Shown: positions 34,900-47,019 of the stretch, one piece after another
Numbering within the stretch: position 1 is the first letter of the stretch
Layout of the letters: every line of letters starts with the position of its first letter
DNA from: Buxus sempervirens
Taxonomy: Eukaryota; Streptophyta; Magnoliopsida; Buxales; Buxaceae
Assembly: GCA_947561395.2 (NCBI GenBank)
Contig: OX387184.1
Coordinates: 20,547,687-20,611,686, forward strand
Length of the DNA stretch: 64,000 nt
Direction of reading: 5' to 3'
Made by a program: the position numbers and the translations under genes
Notes under the pieces: model-generated
The model's database searches: none
Seen by the model: only the letters and a program-made list of their open reading frames with translations
Told to the model about the DNA's origin: nothing

Positions 34900-35713
34900 C
34901 CTAATTTTACAGTTTTACATTGTTTTTGGCCGGGATCATTCCGGCTAACTTCTTGGGAGGTCCGGCGACTTCAACAGAGGCTCCAACATATCTACAGTAA
35001 AGCACATGTTCGCTTCTTGGTTCTTTTCTTCTTTCATTCTTCATTCTCCCCTTTTCCTTAGATCTTCATGCCATTGTCCTTTGAATGAAAAGCATTAAGA
35101 CTTCCTCACTGTTGTGCCAGGATCACGACCAAGGTTCCACATTCACCCATGAGTGATGAAGATGATGAAAGAACAATTCATCTTTTACAAAAATTATCTT
35201 ATAAAAACTAAGGTCATTTTATCTTTAGACGATATTTCCTTCATTAAGTCTTTGACGAATCCTCTCGTTTCGCCTTCTAAATGAAACTTACCCTTTGTAG
35301 TAGGAAGCTCAAAGTCATATCAAACAACAAAACAGGTGAGAAGAAGTAGAGAAGATATTAAGCAAGAAAATCAACTTGAAAGTATTGATTTTATTAGAAC
35401 ATAGAATTACCGGTAGTATTTCTTTACTGTTACCTTCTTTCCTGAATGTATGGTGGTTCTCCGGATGATTTCTGCAGCGCTTCCGCACTCCTGTTGATTC
35501 TCAAAATTGAGCTGGGCAGAGGGGTTCCTTATCCTAAGTTAGGAAAGAATGAAGGGAAATAGCAAACGGGCATTATCTAGGGGTAATTTGGGTATTTCTG
35601 GGGTTTAGGATTGGGGTGGCAGCACTTGGACAGAGGTTGGCCGTGGCTAGCAGGAGAGGGAGAGGGAGGAGGCCTTTGGAGATCAGGCTTCTTCAAATGA
35701 GGGGGTGGCCTCT

Positions 35714-35722
35714 CTATTTATA
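35714..35722 (-). promoter_or_regulatory. TATA box of LTR J
   Basis: TATAAATAG on the minus strand in GCCTATAAATAGAG, matching LTRs F, D and G. The upstream hairpin set begins about 14 bases away. Confidence 0.75.
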
Positions 35723-35735
35723 GGCAAAATTTTCG

Positions 35736-35951
35736 TGCCCGTACTTGAACTACGGGCATGCCTTGCCCGTACTTCAAGTACGGGCGTGCCTTGCCCGTAA
35801 TTTTAATACGGGCGAAAAACGCACATTTCCAAATCTCGCAAAATCAGCCGTACGGGACGCGTGTCCCGCCGTACAGCGACACGCGTCCCCTTCTAGAAGC
35901 TCGCCCGTATTTGAAATACGGGCATGCCTCGCCCGTACTTCAAATACGGGT
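35736..35951. repeat. Upstream hairpin array of LTR J (GCCCGTA/TACGGGC)
   Basis: Six inverted repeats. 35765-35785 and 35903-35923 have perfect 10-bp arms around a single centre base; 35736-35758 has 8-bp arms. An unrelated perfect 12-bp pair starting GGGACGCGTGTC (35854-35865 with 35878-35889) sits in the middle. Confidence 0.92.
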
Positions 35952-37463
35952 CAGCACGTTTTTTAAATGCTGGATTTGAAACACTTTATTAAATTTGATT
36001 TTTAAACGGATTTTATTCGATTTTAATGATTATTATATTAAAATATCTTCAGATATTCATTAAAATATTATTAAACAATTATTTTATTTATTTTATTCAT
36101 TTATTCTGCCTTTTTGCTGCTATTTTGCCACATGGGCAGTTTTCTTGAAACTTCAACTGCCCATAACTTCTTCATTCGGTGTCCGATTTCAGCAAACTTA
36201 GTGTCGTTGGAACCGGCTCGGAATCACCTATCCACTGGGATCAAGTTTGGCAGCTGAATTGGGGTTGAACAAAAAGTCAACTTTTCGCTCCCCAAAAGAT
36301 TGACCGGCTCATAACTTTCTCATCCGGACTCAGATTCTAGCAAACTTAATTGCGTTAGAACTGTATCGAAATGCTTTTTTCAATGAGATGAAGTTTGATG
36401 GCCAAATTTACTTGAATCAAAAAGTCAATTTTTGACCCCCTCAAGGTTTGATTTTTAGTTTGACTTTTCATTTTTCTTCATTTTGGGGGTGCAAAAATCA
36501 GGTGCTAACATATACTTTTGTGTTTTTCCCTAATTTTTATGAACAGTAAAATGGAATTGATTTTTATTTATTTTAAAAAATCACTAATTATTAATTATCA
36601 AGAATTTCAAGATTTAATCTGAATTATGTTAAAAATATCACTTAAAACTATTTTTCCAAAAGAAATAAAAAAAAGGATGTGTTGAAAATTGCAAAACCCT
36701 AAACGAGGCAGAAACTAAGAAACCTTATGTTGAAAATTGGAGAAAGGAAGGCTGTAAGCACCTCATTTTTGCGCTCCCGAAAAAGCCGGAAATGCAAAAC
36801 CTGGTCAAAAAGTCAAACCCTGATGGGTCAAAATTTGACCTTTTGATCAAGTGATAATCTGTCACCTTGCTTCATCTCAATGGATAGAGAATCTCGACAT
36901 GGTTCCAACGCAACTGAGTTTGCTGGAATCGGAGTCCGGATGAGGGTTCCGCGGGCGGTCAAACTTGAGGATGAGCCGAGAGTTGACTTTTCCTCGATTT
37001 CCGTGCCAAATACCTTGCTCTATACCATTGGATAGAGGATCTCGACACGGTTCCAACGCAACTGGGTTTGCAAGAATCGGAGTCTGGATGAAGGTTCTGC
37101 AGGCGGTCAAACTTAAGGGAAGGCCAAAAGTTGACTTTTCCTCGAACCCCGTGCCAAGTGCTTAACCCTATGTCATTGAATAGAGGGCTCCGATACGAGT
37201 GCAACGCAATTGAGTTTGCTCAAATCGGAGATCAGATGAAAGAGATATGAGCTGTCGAGGTTTCCGGGCAGCAAAAGCCGGAAACTGCACACGTGGCGCA
37301 GGAACTGCACACGTGGCTGCCAACGCAGCGAAATATCTCGGGGGCTAAATCTTGAATATCCAAAAATCTCAAGGACTAAACAAAAATTCGTACGGGGCAA
37401 TCCGTAGATATCCAAAAGTGTCAAATCGGTCAAGTCGAAGGGCAAATCCGTAATTTTTCAATT

Positions 37464-37710
37464 TGTATCCGGTCAAATATACCGGATACACATATCCTTG
37501 TGTATATCCGGACTCCAAGGCCGGATACGAAGATTTGCTCGGCGAGATTCGCGCCGATTCCCAGACAAATTCGCGGCAGAATCAATTTTTGCCAATTATT
37601 ATGTTTTGTATCCGGACTCCAAGACCGGATACAAAGGCAGCTTAGTGTATCCAGCCTTGGAGGCCAGATACACATGGTATATAGTGTATCCGGACTCCAA
37701 GTCCGGATAC
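37464..37710. repeat. Upstream hairpin array of LTR K (TGTATCCGG/CCGGATACA)
   Basis: At least five inverted repeats share GTATCCGG. The first has perfect 10-bp arms 37464-37473 and 37481-37490. Later copies have the near-constant loop core ACTCCAAG. The array ends about 12 bases before the TATA box. The word matches that of LTR D. Confidence 0.9.
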
Positions 37711-37721
37711 ATTAAGAAAGT

Positions 37722-37729
37722 TATAAAAG
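37722..37729 (+). promoter_or_regulatory. TATA box of LTR K
   Basis: TATAAAAG immediately after the hairpin array. Confidence 0.65.
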
Positions 37730-39438
37730 GGGGCAGCAGCCCCCTTTCCAATGGTTGCTTGACTTTGGCTCTTTCTCCCCTTTTCTTCTCCATCCGAACC
37801 CCTCCTTTTTGAGTACTTTTGGACTCTACCAACCCCACTCCATCCCAAGAGCATTAAATCTCTTCCATTCCTCCCTTTCTCCACCCTCCTACTAACACAA
37901 AGGAGTACCATAGCTGCTGTTGGGGAAAAGGTGTGTGCACAAAGAATCTCAAGCGGCTGTACCTGCTCAAGGGAACATCTCCACCTTGCTCAAGGGTTCA
38001 AGAACCCCCAGGTAATGTTCTCCATTAGATTCTACCTCACATATATGAAAATGGTGTCTTTCTAAGCAAATTGATGAGCATGTTTTTTCTTGCTATAAAT
38101 CTGTTAAAAGTGTTTGCATGGCATGAGTTTGCCCTTCATTTTATCACATGGGAGTCTTTAAAGGTAAAAGAGTCCCCACATTTAGTCCATCCCATTTGGA
38201 GTCTCTTTAACCTACGGTTTTCTTTTCTTTCTTCATTGTGGTTTCTAGCAGTTTTTTATCCATTAAGGGAAGGAGCATGTTCCTTCCTAACTTCTTGCTA
38301 AAACATCCAATGTATCCCCCATAACACCCCCACTTACCCTTCTTAATCTCTCTTTTCTCACCCTCTTTTTGGTAATTTTTCTAGGCATTTTCAAGGCTGA
38401 CCGTACCCCTCCATGTTTGCTGTTTTTTTTTTTTCTTTTCTCTTCTCTTGGTTAAGGTTATAGCATGCATATAATCCCAGCTAGGTGGTGTTCTGCCCCC
38501 CAAGTTTGTTGCTGCCCCAGATATCTATAGCATGGTTTCATTTTGGTTTGTTTATGCATGCATGCTATGTTAGCTTTCTGAATTTTTCTTTTGAGATTGG
38601 GGAACATGTTCCCTATCTCCGGTTATTTGCTATTAATGAATCCAAGAGTGCATGCTCCCTCCCCCACAGTCCCCAAGCACTTCCCGTCCCCATGAACATG
38701 CTTAGAACCCATCCAAAACCCACATTGTTGGCTGCTGTTTTTTTTTCTTTTTCTCTTCTTTGCTACAACAGGTTATCTACTTGGTTAATATGTTTGTTCA
38801 TGTATTTAGTTTTCTTGTTCCCACACTATAGGCACACAAGCTCCCCCCAGATTACATGCATGAGACACCCTTTGTTAGGTAGTCCCCCACCCCACTTGCC
38901 CATTATTTCCAACTCATGAAAGCATGCTGATCCCTCTCAAATGGTCGCTGTTGCGGTAGATTCTCATCTGTTTGTACCCTCAAATCAGTCCCCAAAGTGC
39001 CACGTGTGAGTGCCATCAAACTCCACGCATCCCTCATCCCCTTAGTAATGTTCTAGTGCTTGAATGTTAGCTACTGTTTTTTAGTCTTGCTGTTCCTCAC
39101 TTCATGACATGCGGATTCATGCGGTTTTTTGGTTTAACTTGAGGTGCATGTTTGCTAGACTTTAATGGTTGGCGGATTAATATTGTGAAGTCATGAAATG
39201 TGGGGTGCTAGGACCTCATCTCATTGCTGGTGGTTGCTGGAAATGGAGGGCAGCAATCCCATTGCCCTCCCCTCTCTCCTTTGGCTAGCTAAGAATCCAA
39301 GAAAAGAAGCCAAGAGGGGAGATCCCCAAACCTGAACCAATGTGGGCCCATCCGAGGGCCCACATGACTAGTAGAAGGCCATAGGAATCCCCTGGAAACC
39401 ACCCCAACTGCCAAAATCCGAGAAATGGCCATTTTGGT

Positions 39439-39508
39439 GTGATCCGGCAACTCAGGCCGGATCACCTATGGCCTATGTGTATTCGGCAACTAAGGCCGGA
39501 TACACACA
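39439..39508. repeat. Downstream hairpin set of LTR K
   Basis: Two inverted repeats, GTGATCCGG/CCGGATCAC and GTGTATTCGG/CCGGATACAC, with loops CAACTCAGG and CAACTAAGG. Equivalent to 24119-24268 in LTR I. Confidence 0.85.
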
Positions 39509-40559
39509 GAAATGTCTTTTTTGTGTGTTTGATGTTTCTTGCCGAATTTTGGGGTGATTTAAGCCAAACCAATTGAACCAATAGGGTTTCCGGGTCACCC
39601 GGAAACCCAACTCAGGACTTGGGCCAACCGGTCCAACTTGGCACACTAGTGGGCCTTCCAACGGGGCCCACAAAGCCCAATGAACCCCAAAGCATGCTAA
39701 TTAAACAACTTAAGTAAAATGAGCCATTTGAACCGGGCGGGCCAAACCCAATGCGGCCCACCCGTGCCCTGTAATGTGTAATGGACATATGAATTGCATG
39801 GTTTGGCCGAGACCATGGGCTAGGGCCTGTCGGGCCCACCAAAGCCCGCTAACCGAACCAAGGAAGGGCGCAAACCCCAACTTCGAAGCAATGGGCTCTC
39901 AAGCCTAAAATCTGGACTACGGGCCCTAAGCCCAACATCCAACCCACCTGGGTGAATTTAAATAAGATAAATTAAAGACATTTTGGCAACCAACATGGGG
40001 GCCCACCCAAGGGCCCGCAAATCAATGCCGGCCCGCTTCTTGCATGGAAATCACTTAAGTATCCAACTTGAACAAACTAAATAAAACCAACACACTTAAC
40101 CAAAGCCCACAGGGCCTCCTAGGCTTAGACAGAGGCCCACATGGGCACATGGGCTTACCCAAGCCCACCAAGGACACCGTGGGCCTTCCAATCGGGCCCA
40201 CCCAATCAGACTCAGACAATTTAAGTTAAGCAAAGATAAAATCAACTAAAGGGACCCACACCACTCAGGTGGTCCCGCCAAGACCTAACTTAAATACCTG
40301 CTGGATTAGGAATCGGGTGAGAACCAAGCAAGAGAGCTGACTCAAAACCAGGGAACCCACGGGACCCGTCATCCGACGGGGTGGACTGGGATGTCTACGG
40401 ACTTCCCCAGACCACAACCGAGAACCGACTTAGAATCTCAAGCCGCAGACCAAAGCCCTAAATAGACAAGATTAGGCACCCAGGTGTCCGCCTGCACCCC
40501 ATCAGGCGGTGGCGACTCCGAATTACCCCGTGCCGCGTTTCCCACGCGCGCACAAAGGC

Positions 40560-42376
40560 AATGTGTGTTGAGGAAGGTTTATGCTTGAGCATCACTGCTT
40601 TTTGGTATGTCATGAATTGGGTATTATATATTGGCCTATGTGAATGTTAAAACTAGCTGATAACTGAGCTTTCTTTGAATTTGATCATCCTACTCACTTG
40701 AATGTTTAGCTTTTTCTGTTATATATGCTTCTTAATTTTGGAGGACTATTATAATTAAAATCAAACAGGCTATAGATGTATTCAGTGATTGGTAAATGCT
40801 TAATCATAAAGCCAATTACCTTAAAAAATTGAAATTCCGTAACCCTATAAAAAAAATTTAAATATTCAACTTTTTCAAAGAATGTAAAAAGGGAATATAA
40901 TTGATTTATGCAAAGGTAAAGTAAGAAATATGGAACTTCTTCTTAAAGGGTAAAATTGTCAATTTTCCATCTTTCCCACTTGCCACGAACTAGTTATTAT
41001 AATTATGATGATGTATTAAGGGGCTAATTTGATGGGTTCCAAGTTTTCTAACAAGTAATAGGACTATCTATATAAGTGCAACACTACACTTATATAGATA
41101 GGAAAAAGATGTTAGACGGATGGTAAGGGAAGAAGTGGGAGGGAACAATTGCAAAATTGTTTAAGTTTTAAATGACTGAGACAAGGATGTCTATTTAATC
41201 CCTACAAAAATTAGTCTTAACAATGGGCATTGTTGTAAAAAAAAAAGAAGAACATAAAAATTGTCACAATTCCCAAGGAGGCACCTCGCGTTATATACAG
41301 TATTACTTTGATTTATGGATTCCAATTTTCTCATTGGAAAAAAAGGTGGTAGGCATGTTAATTAGTAGTACCCAGGGGTGCAACTTGGTCCAATTTGATT
41401 CGGTTGACCAAACCAAGGTTATGACTACCAACCCAAAACCAAACCAAACCCAAATTGAGAATTGACTATCCTAACCTGAACACCAAACCGGAAAAAAGGT
41501 AAAACCATAAACCCAACCCAAATTACACATCGGTTTGACTGTTGATTATGACCTCCATATATTAATTGAAATTCAAACGAGTGTAGACCCTTGAGGTTTT
41601 GTGAATTGAACCAAAGACAAAAGAAACTGTCAAGGGCATGGTTAGCTAAAACATCTGCTACCATATATACACATTTTGTGCATATATGCATGTGTTTGTG
41701 AATATATAAGAAAGTGATTAAAGTCCTCTCAATATATATTTTGCTATGAATATAATTTACCCTTTTAGGTTTCTAACAATCACACTTTCTCCCTTGAGGT
41801 TTCTAAAATATCAATTTACCATTTGAAGTTTTTTGTATGTAACAATCTCTCCTATTTTAGACATTTGTTCATTAGAATCATACATGTTCCCTATAATTAA
41901 AAAAAATGTTAATTGATTTGTCCCTCTTATTTACATGTAAGGGTAAGAAAGCTTTATCTATGCTTTGAGTACCCAAAATACCCTCCTTGGAGATGTGAAC
42001 TACGTTTGGTTTTTTTTTTTTTGTTACAATTGTTAAAATTTTAAGAGCCAAATCTTTTAAGGTTCAAAAGGATCTCAATTGGAATTTTAATGGGCATCAA
42101 AATGAGATATCTCGGCATATCCTATTTACTCTATTTCAAAAGAATGTTTTAAATTGATGAATATTCACGTTACCATACACTATTAACAAATATGTTATAT
42201 TGTAATTTAATTTGAATTCAATAATGATTTAAGTCTTATAACAATAAGACTTAACTGACAAATTGTGTACAAAGTTTTGAAGTTGAATATATATGCAAAG
42301 TTTGGTGTAAGGCTTGTACAATGGTTTGAAATTTTGCAGAAGGAAATTCAACATATTTCTACAAGTGTACGAACAA
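40560..42376. other. CACTA upstream region before the transposase gene
   Basis: AT-rich, with no recognised coding sequence. It contains a perfect 15-bp inverted repeat at 41064-41101 and a (CCAAA)-rich stretch near 41396-41530. It probably holds the transposase promoter, but no clear TATA box could be fixed. Confidence 0.5.
41064..41101. repeat. Perfect 15-bp inverted repeat
   Basis: Arm CTATCTATATAAGTG (41064-41078), 8-base loop, inverse arm 41087-41101. It lies about 1.3 kb upstream of the transposase start, inside the CACTA element. Confidence 0.9.
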
Positions 42377-45300
42377 ATGGATAGAAGTTGGATTCAGCTG
42401 TCTAGGTATTCATTATGTTATTATTTAAAGGTTTTAAATTCAATCCCAAAGCGTCATATATAAATTAAATAAATAATGATGTAATGTTGGTGAAATAGGA
42501 TTAGTCAAGAATATCGAACTGGAGTTCGGGATTTCATCAAGTTCGCTTATGATCGTAGAGCAACCATTAATGGGATGATCAAGTGTCCCTGTCCGAAATG
42601 CAATAATGTATTGCTTCAAAGTGAGGGGGCTGTATATGATCATCTGATATGCAACGGGTTTGATAAATATTACACAAACTGGTATCATCATGGAGAGGAA
42701 TTCCATATAGCAAGTTCATCTCGGGATGATACTGGAGACGGTGGTCATGATGCACATTTTGAAGGTGGTGATGAAATGAAGACTATGTTAAAAGATATTC
42801 TTGGGGTCCATGGCGAAGGTGGTGAAAGAATGTCTGCAAGTTCACCGCAGTGTCCATCAACAGACACTGCAAACCAGGATTATAGTAAATATGAAAAACT
42901 TTTATCGGATGCTGATAAAGAGGTAATCCCTGGTTGTAAAAGACACACGAAATTGTCATTCGTCCTCAAAATTTATGAAATAAAGTGTCGAGGTGGGTGG
43001 AGCAATAATTCATTCAGTGAATTGCTTGATGCTTTGAGAGAGGTATTTCCTGAGGGGTCAACGTTGCCAGAGAATTTTTCTCAGACGAAGAAAATGATAT
43101 CAGATTTAGGTTTAACTTACAACAAAATAGATGCATGCCCGAACGATTGTATGTTGCTTTGGAAAGATTCATCTGAGAAACAATCTTGTGATATCTGCGG
43201 TACATCTAGATGGAAATCCGAGGACGCGTACTCGGATAAGAAGGGTAAGAAGAAGCCAGCAAAAATTCTCAGGCACTTTCCGTTAAAACCACGTCTCCAG
43301 AGGTTGTATATGTCGTCCAAAATTGCTAATGATATGAGATGGCATGCAGAGGGCCGCACTGTCGATGGAATGATGAGGCATCCAGCAGATTCTTTTGCTT
43401 GGGAATCTCTTGATGTGATGAACCCTACGTTCAGTTCGGATCCTCGTAATATTCGGCTTGGCTTAGCAACTGATGGGTTTAACCCATTCCGGACGATGAG
43501 TATATCGCATAGCACTTGGCCTGTTATTTTGATCCCGTACAACTTGCCACTGTGGTTATGCATGAAGCAGCCTAATATGATTCTCTCTTTATTGATACCA
43601 GGGCCTCTTGGTCCAGGAAACGACCTTGACATTTACTTGAGACCTTTAGTAGATGAGTTGAAGGACTTGTGGACTTCTGGGGTTGAGACCTATGATGCAT
43701 TGAGGAAGGAGAAATTTACTTTACGTGCGGCATTGTTGTGGACGATCAGTGATTTTCCTGGGTATGCTATGCTTTCCGGATGGAGCACAAAAGGACGATA
43801 TGCATGTCCTTCTTGTCACAAGGATACATGCAGCTATTATTTACGTAACGGAAGAAAGCACTGTTATATGGGTCATCATCGGTTTCTGCCTCCTAATCAC
43901 AGATTTCGAAAGCAAAAACAATCTTTCGACGGTACTATTGAGACAAGGGAAGCTCCTAGTTCATTAGCAGGCTTCCAGATATTGGATCAACTGAGGGACA
44001 GTTCAAATATATTTGGAAAGCGTAAGCGTGGAAGAAACAGTGCAGAAAGTGGCATGCCATATAATTGGAAGAAAAAAAGTACCTTTTTTGAATTGTCGTA
44101 TTGGGCAAATAACCCCTTAAAGCACAATTTGGATGTAATGCATATTGAGAAAAACGTCTGTGATAATATAATTGGTACATTGTTGAATATCGAGGGGAAA
44201 TCTAAGGATAATCTCAAAGCACGTTTGGATTTGATAGATTTTGGTGTTAGGCATGAACTTCATCCAGTTATATTGCCTGATAGAAAGAAAGCATGTTTGC
44301 CAGCCGCATGTTATTCGATGGATAAGCGTGAAAAGGATGTTTTCTGCAAAGTATTGAAAAGTTTGAAAGTCCCTGATGGATATGCCTCCAACATTTCAAG
44401 GCGTGTAAGTATTAAAGAGTCTAAGATTTTCGGCCTTAAAAGCCATGATTGTCATGTGCTAATGCAACAACTCTTGCCTCTTGCTATTCGAAAGGCATTG
44501 CCGAAGAATGTAGCAGCTGTTCTAATAGAGTTGAGCAACTTCTTCAGAGAGTTGTGCTCTAAAGTTTGCGATGCTGATGACTTTAGGCGACTTCAGGAAC
44601 GTATAGCGCACGTGCTGTGCGAGATGGAACGGATTTTTCCTCCAGCGTTCTTTGATATTATGGTGCACTTGCCAGTTCATTTAGCGGATGAGGTGATGCT
44701 AGGTGGACCTGTTCATTACCACTGGATGTATCCAATTGAGAGGTTTGTTATGCACAATCTCAAGTTACACCAGATTGTACCATTAATTGATTGTTATCCG
44801 TTAAATTTGAAAATGGAACTCTTCTAAATTATAGATACTTATCTACTTTGAAGTCGTATGTACGAAACAAAGCTCACCCGGAAGGATCAATTGCAGAAGG
44901 ATACATTGCAGAAGAGTGTTTGATATTTTGTTCTCGATACCTCTCAAATGTGGCATCTAAAACAAACCGACCAGTGAGAAATGTTGATGATAGTGCGATT
45001 GGCGGTGCCCAGTCCTTTAAACTATCAAATATTGAATGGGCACAAATAAATCGTCATGTGCTTTTCAATGATGACAGGGTTGCATCATATCAACAGTAAG
45101 ATATTGATGCTTATGTCCTCCATTGCATAACCCAGTGCGATGCTTCGATTGGATGGATTAATTGTCTTATTTTTATTAACTTGCAGGACTCATCTTGCTC
45201 TTCTTAGGATGTCTAAGCCTAAAGCAAGTCTTCATGAACTACAAAAGAAGCAAAATGAAGAATTCCCACAGTGGTTTAGGGATCATGTGAGTAAAAATTT

Positions 45301-46122
45301 CCACGTCCGGTTGGTGTTTATATAGTTGTTATTATTAATTTTTTTCCCTTCGAATGTTTTAACATCTTCGGTCCCTGTGAATAGGTTGCAACATTGAAAA
45401 ATTCAAAAACTAGTGTACCCGAGGAAGTTGTGTTGCTCTCGCAGGGCCCATACTCTTATGCAAAAAGGCTTAAGGGTTATATAAGTAATAGATTTCGGTT
45501 TTGCATATATGAGAAAGATAGATCAGCAAAAAGTCAAAACAGTGGTGTTGTTGTGAATGCAAGCACTACTAGTTATGCAAGTGCTAAGGACAAACGGCCA
45601 ATAACAAGCAACATCTCTTACTACGGACGTCTAACTGATATAATCGAGTTGGTGTATTCGGAGTGCCTCACATACATATTATTTAAGTGTGATTGGGTAG
45701 ATGTTACGGCACAAGGAAGGGGAATTAAGACTGATGAGCTGGGGTTCACACTTGTGAATTTCAAGCGCTTATTGAATACGGGGCAGCAAGTGTCGAATGA
45801 CCCATTCGTGTTTGCAACCCAAGCTGAGCAAGTTTTTTATGTACCTGATCCAGTCGATGAAGAATGGAACGTTGTTGTAAAGACCAAGCCTAGGGACTTG
45901 TTTGATGTTAGAGAAGTCGTCAATGATCAATATATGGAATGTGAATCATACAGTCCACAAGATCTAGCGGGTCGTGGAGATGATTTAGATGGTGTGAGCT
46001 GGGCGAGAGCAGATGTACCTGCAATAACAGTTGATGCTCCTCAAATGTTGGAGAAACAAATTCCTCCCACTCACGATGCTTCAAACGAAGACGATTCAGA
46101 TAATGTTGAAGATGATTATTGA
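42377..46122 (+). CDS. CACTA transposase, TNP2/TnpD type, five exons
   Basis: Predicted exons: 42377-42405, 42499-44742, 44835-45095, 45187-45286 and 45385-46122, all with GT-AG introns of 91-98 bp and matching phases; the product is about 1123 residues. Exon 1 gives the N-terminal MDRSWI typical of the transposase-associated domain, continued by SQEYRTGV and KCPCPKC in exon 2. The TNP2 domain (residues about 310-545) shows ATDGFNPF, IPGPLGPGNDLDIYL and SGWSTKG. A DUF4218-like part (about 660-810) shows HYHWMYPIER continued across the intron by YLSTLKSYVRN. DUF4216 follows (about 950-1025), then an acidic tail. The ATG at 42377 was chosen because exon 2 alone lacks the N-terminal motif. No internal stop was seen. 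In En/Spm the TnpD class cuts and joins the element ends. Confidence 0.9.
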
Positions 46123-46170
46123 TATATGGATTGTATAAAGGTCAACTAACAATGCTTTGTATAAGGATGG

Positions 46171-47019
46171 AAATTCCTTTTATCTGCAGCATTATAATTC
46201 CCTTTGATTTTTTGCAACTTCCATTGTATTTATTATAAGTCTTGTGATTATACAGGTGTCATGGATGAATCTTGATGGATATATCTTTACAATCGTACCG
46301 ATTGATCATGATTGGAAGGAAGTGACATTTCCTTTGTCCCTGCTTCATCCTCTTCAAATAGAAAAGCAATGCTTCAGTGAAAGTTTGAAACCATAAAGTC
46401 TATTAAATAGAAAGGGAACATGTAAATCTCTCAGCTTTAGTCCTTTCTTTTTGGTTAAATGCCATATGCTTTAGTGAAAATCTGAAATTGGTGAATGTTT
46501 AAGAGCTTGTGATGCATAGCCTTTGCCATCATGCCTATTGAGATTTTTTACAGAGATGACTTTCAGCTGATTGGTCTTTACATAGCAAACCCACCTCTTT
46601 CATCAATTTTAGTAAACTACCTCTTTGATCAATTATAGTAAACTACTTTGATCTACTTATTAACATGAGATTGCACTTGATCCTTCTTCTATCTTGATTT
46701 AATGAACATATAGCTGTCTCCTAGTTAATGGATTTGGTTTTCAATTTGTGAGGGATGCATCAAGCGTCCTATCTAGTGGAACTATCTAGAAGTGTGCCTT
46801 TTTCCGTGAGTTGTAAGTTGTATCCTTTTTCCAATCAATTGTCACACGATGTAACTTGGGCCTTTTTAATTGTTTAATATAATGTGCATTATTGTTTGAT
46901 CATTATGAACTTTGAAGAAAATTCCTTTTATCTGCAGCATTATAATTCCCTTTGATTTTTTGCAACTTCCATTGTATTTATTATAAGTCTTGTGATTACA
47001 CAGGTGTGATGGATGGATC
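46171..47019. repeat. 101-bp direct repeat around the TnpA start
   Basis: 46171-46271 and 46919-47019 (offset 748) match with about three differences. The second copy contains the TnpA start codon. The first copy has ATG at 46261 followed by TGA after three codons. Confidence 0.9.

Larger units (their letters stand above)
34058..36511 (-). mobile_element. Solo LTR J (Tat-like), nested in the CACTA element
   Basis: The plus strand begins TGTGCGCACC and ends GGTGCTAACA; sense (minus) starts TGTTAGCACC. Duplications TATAC at 34053-34057 and 36512-36516. It is 2454 bp and related to I and K. Contents: primer-site-like TGGCGACTCC on minus (34124-34133), a GGGTC/GACCC hairpin (34427-34447), two GCCCGTA hairpin sets, and a minus-strand TATA box (35714-35722). 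Confidence 0.95.
36753..40554 (+). mobile_element. Solo LTR K (Tat-like), nested in the CACTA element
   Basis: Starts TGTAAGCACCTC and ends CGCGCGCACA, with duplications AAGGC at 36748-36752 and 40555-40559. It is 3802 bp, the same family as LTR I. Contents: 130-bp subrepeats (36870-37240), a hairpin array (37464-37710), a TATA box (37722), a splice-donor-like CCCCAGGTAATG near 38006, a downstream hairpin set (39439-39508), GGCC hairpins (39649 and 40179), and TGGCGACTCC at 40510-40519. ORFs such as 38485-38919 lack family motifs. Confidence 0.95.

Noticed and set aside
38485-38919. 144-residue ORF in LTR K
   Set aside because: No family motif and located within an LTR leader; treated as chance.
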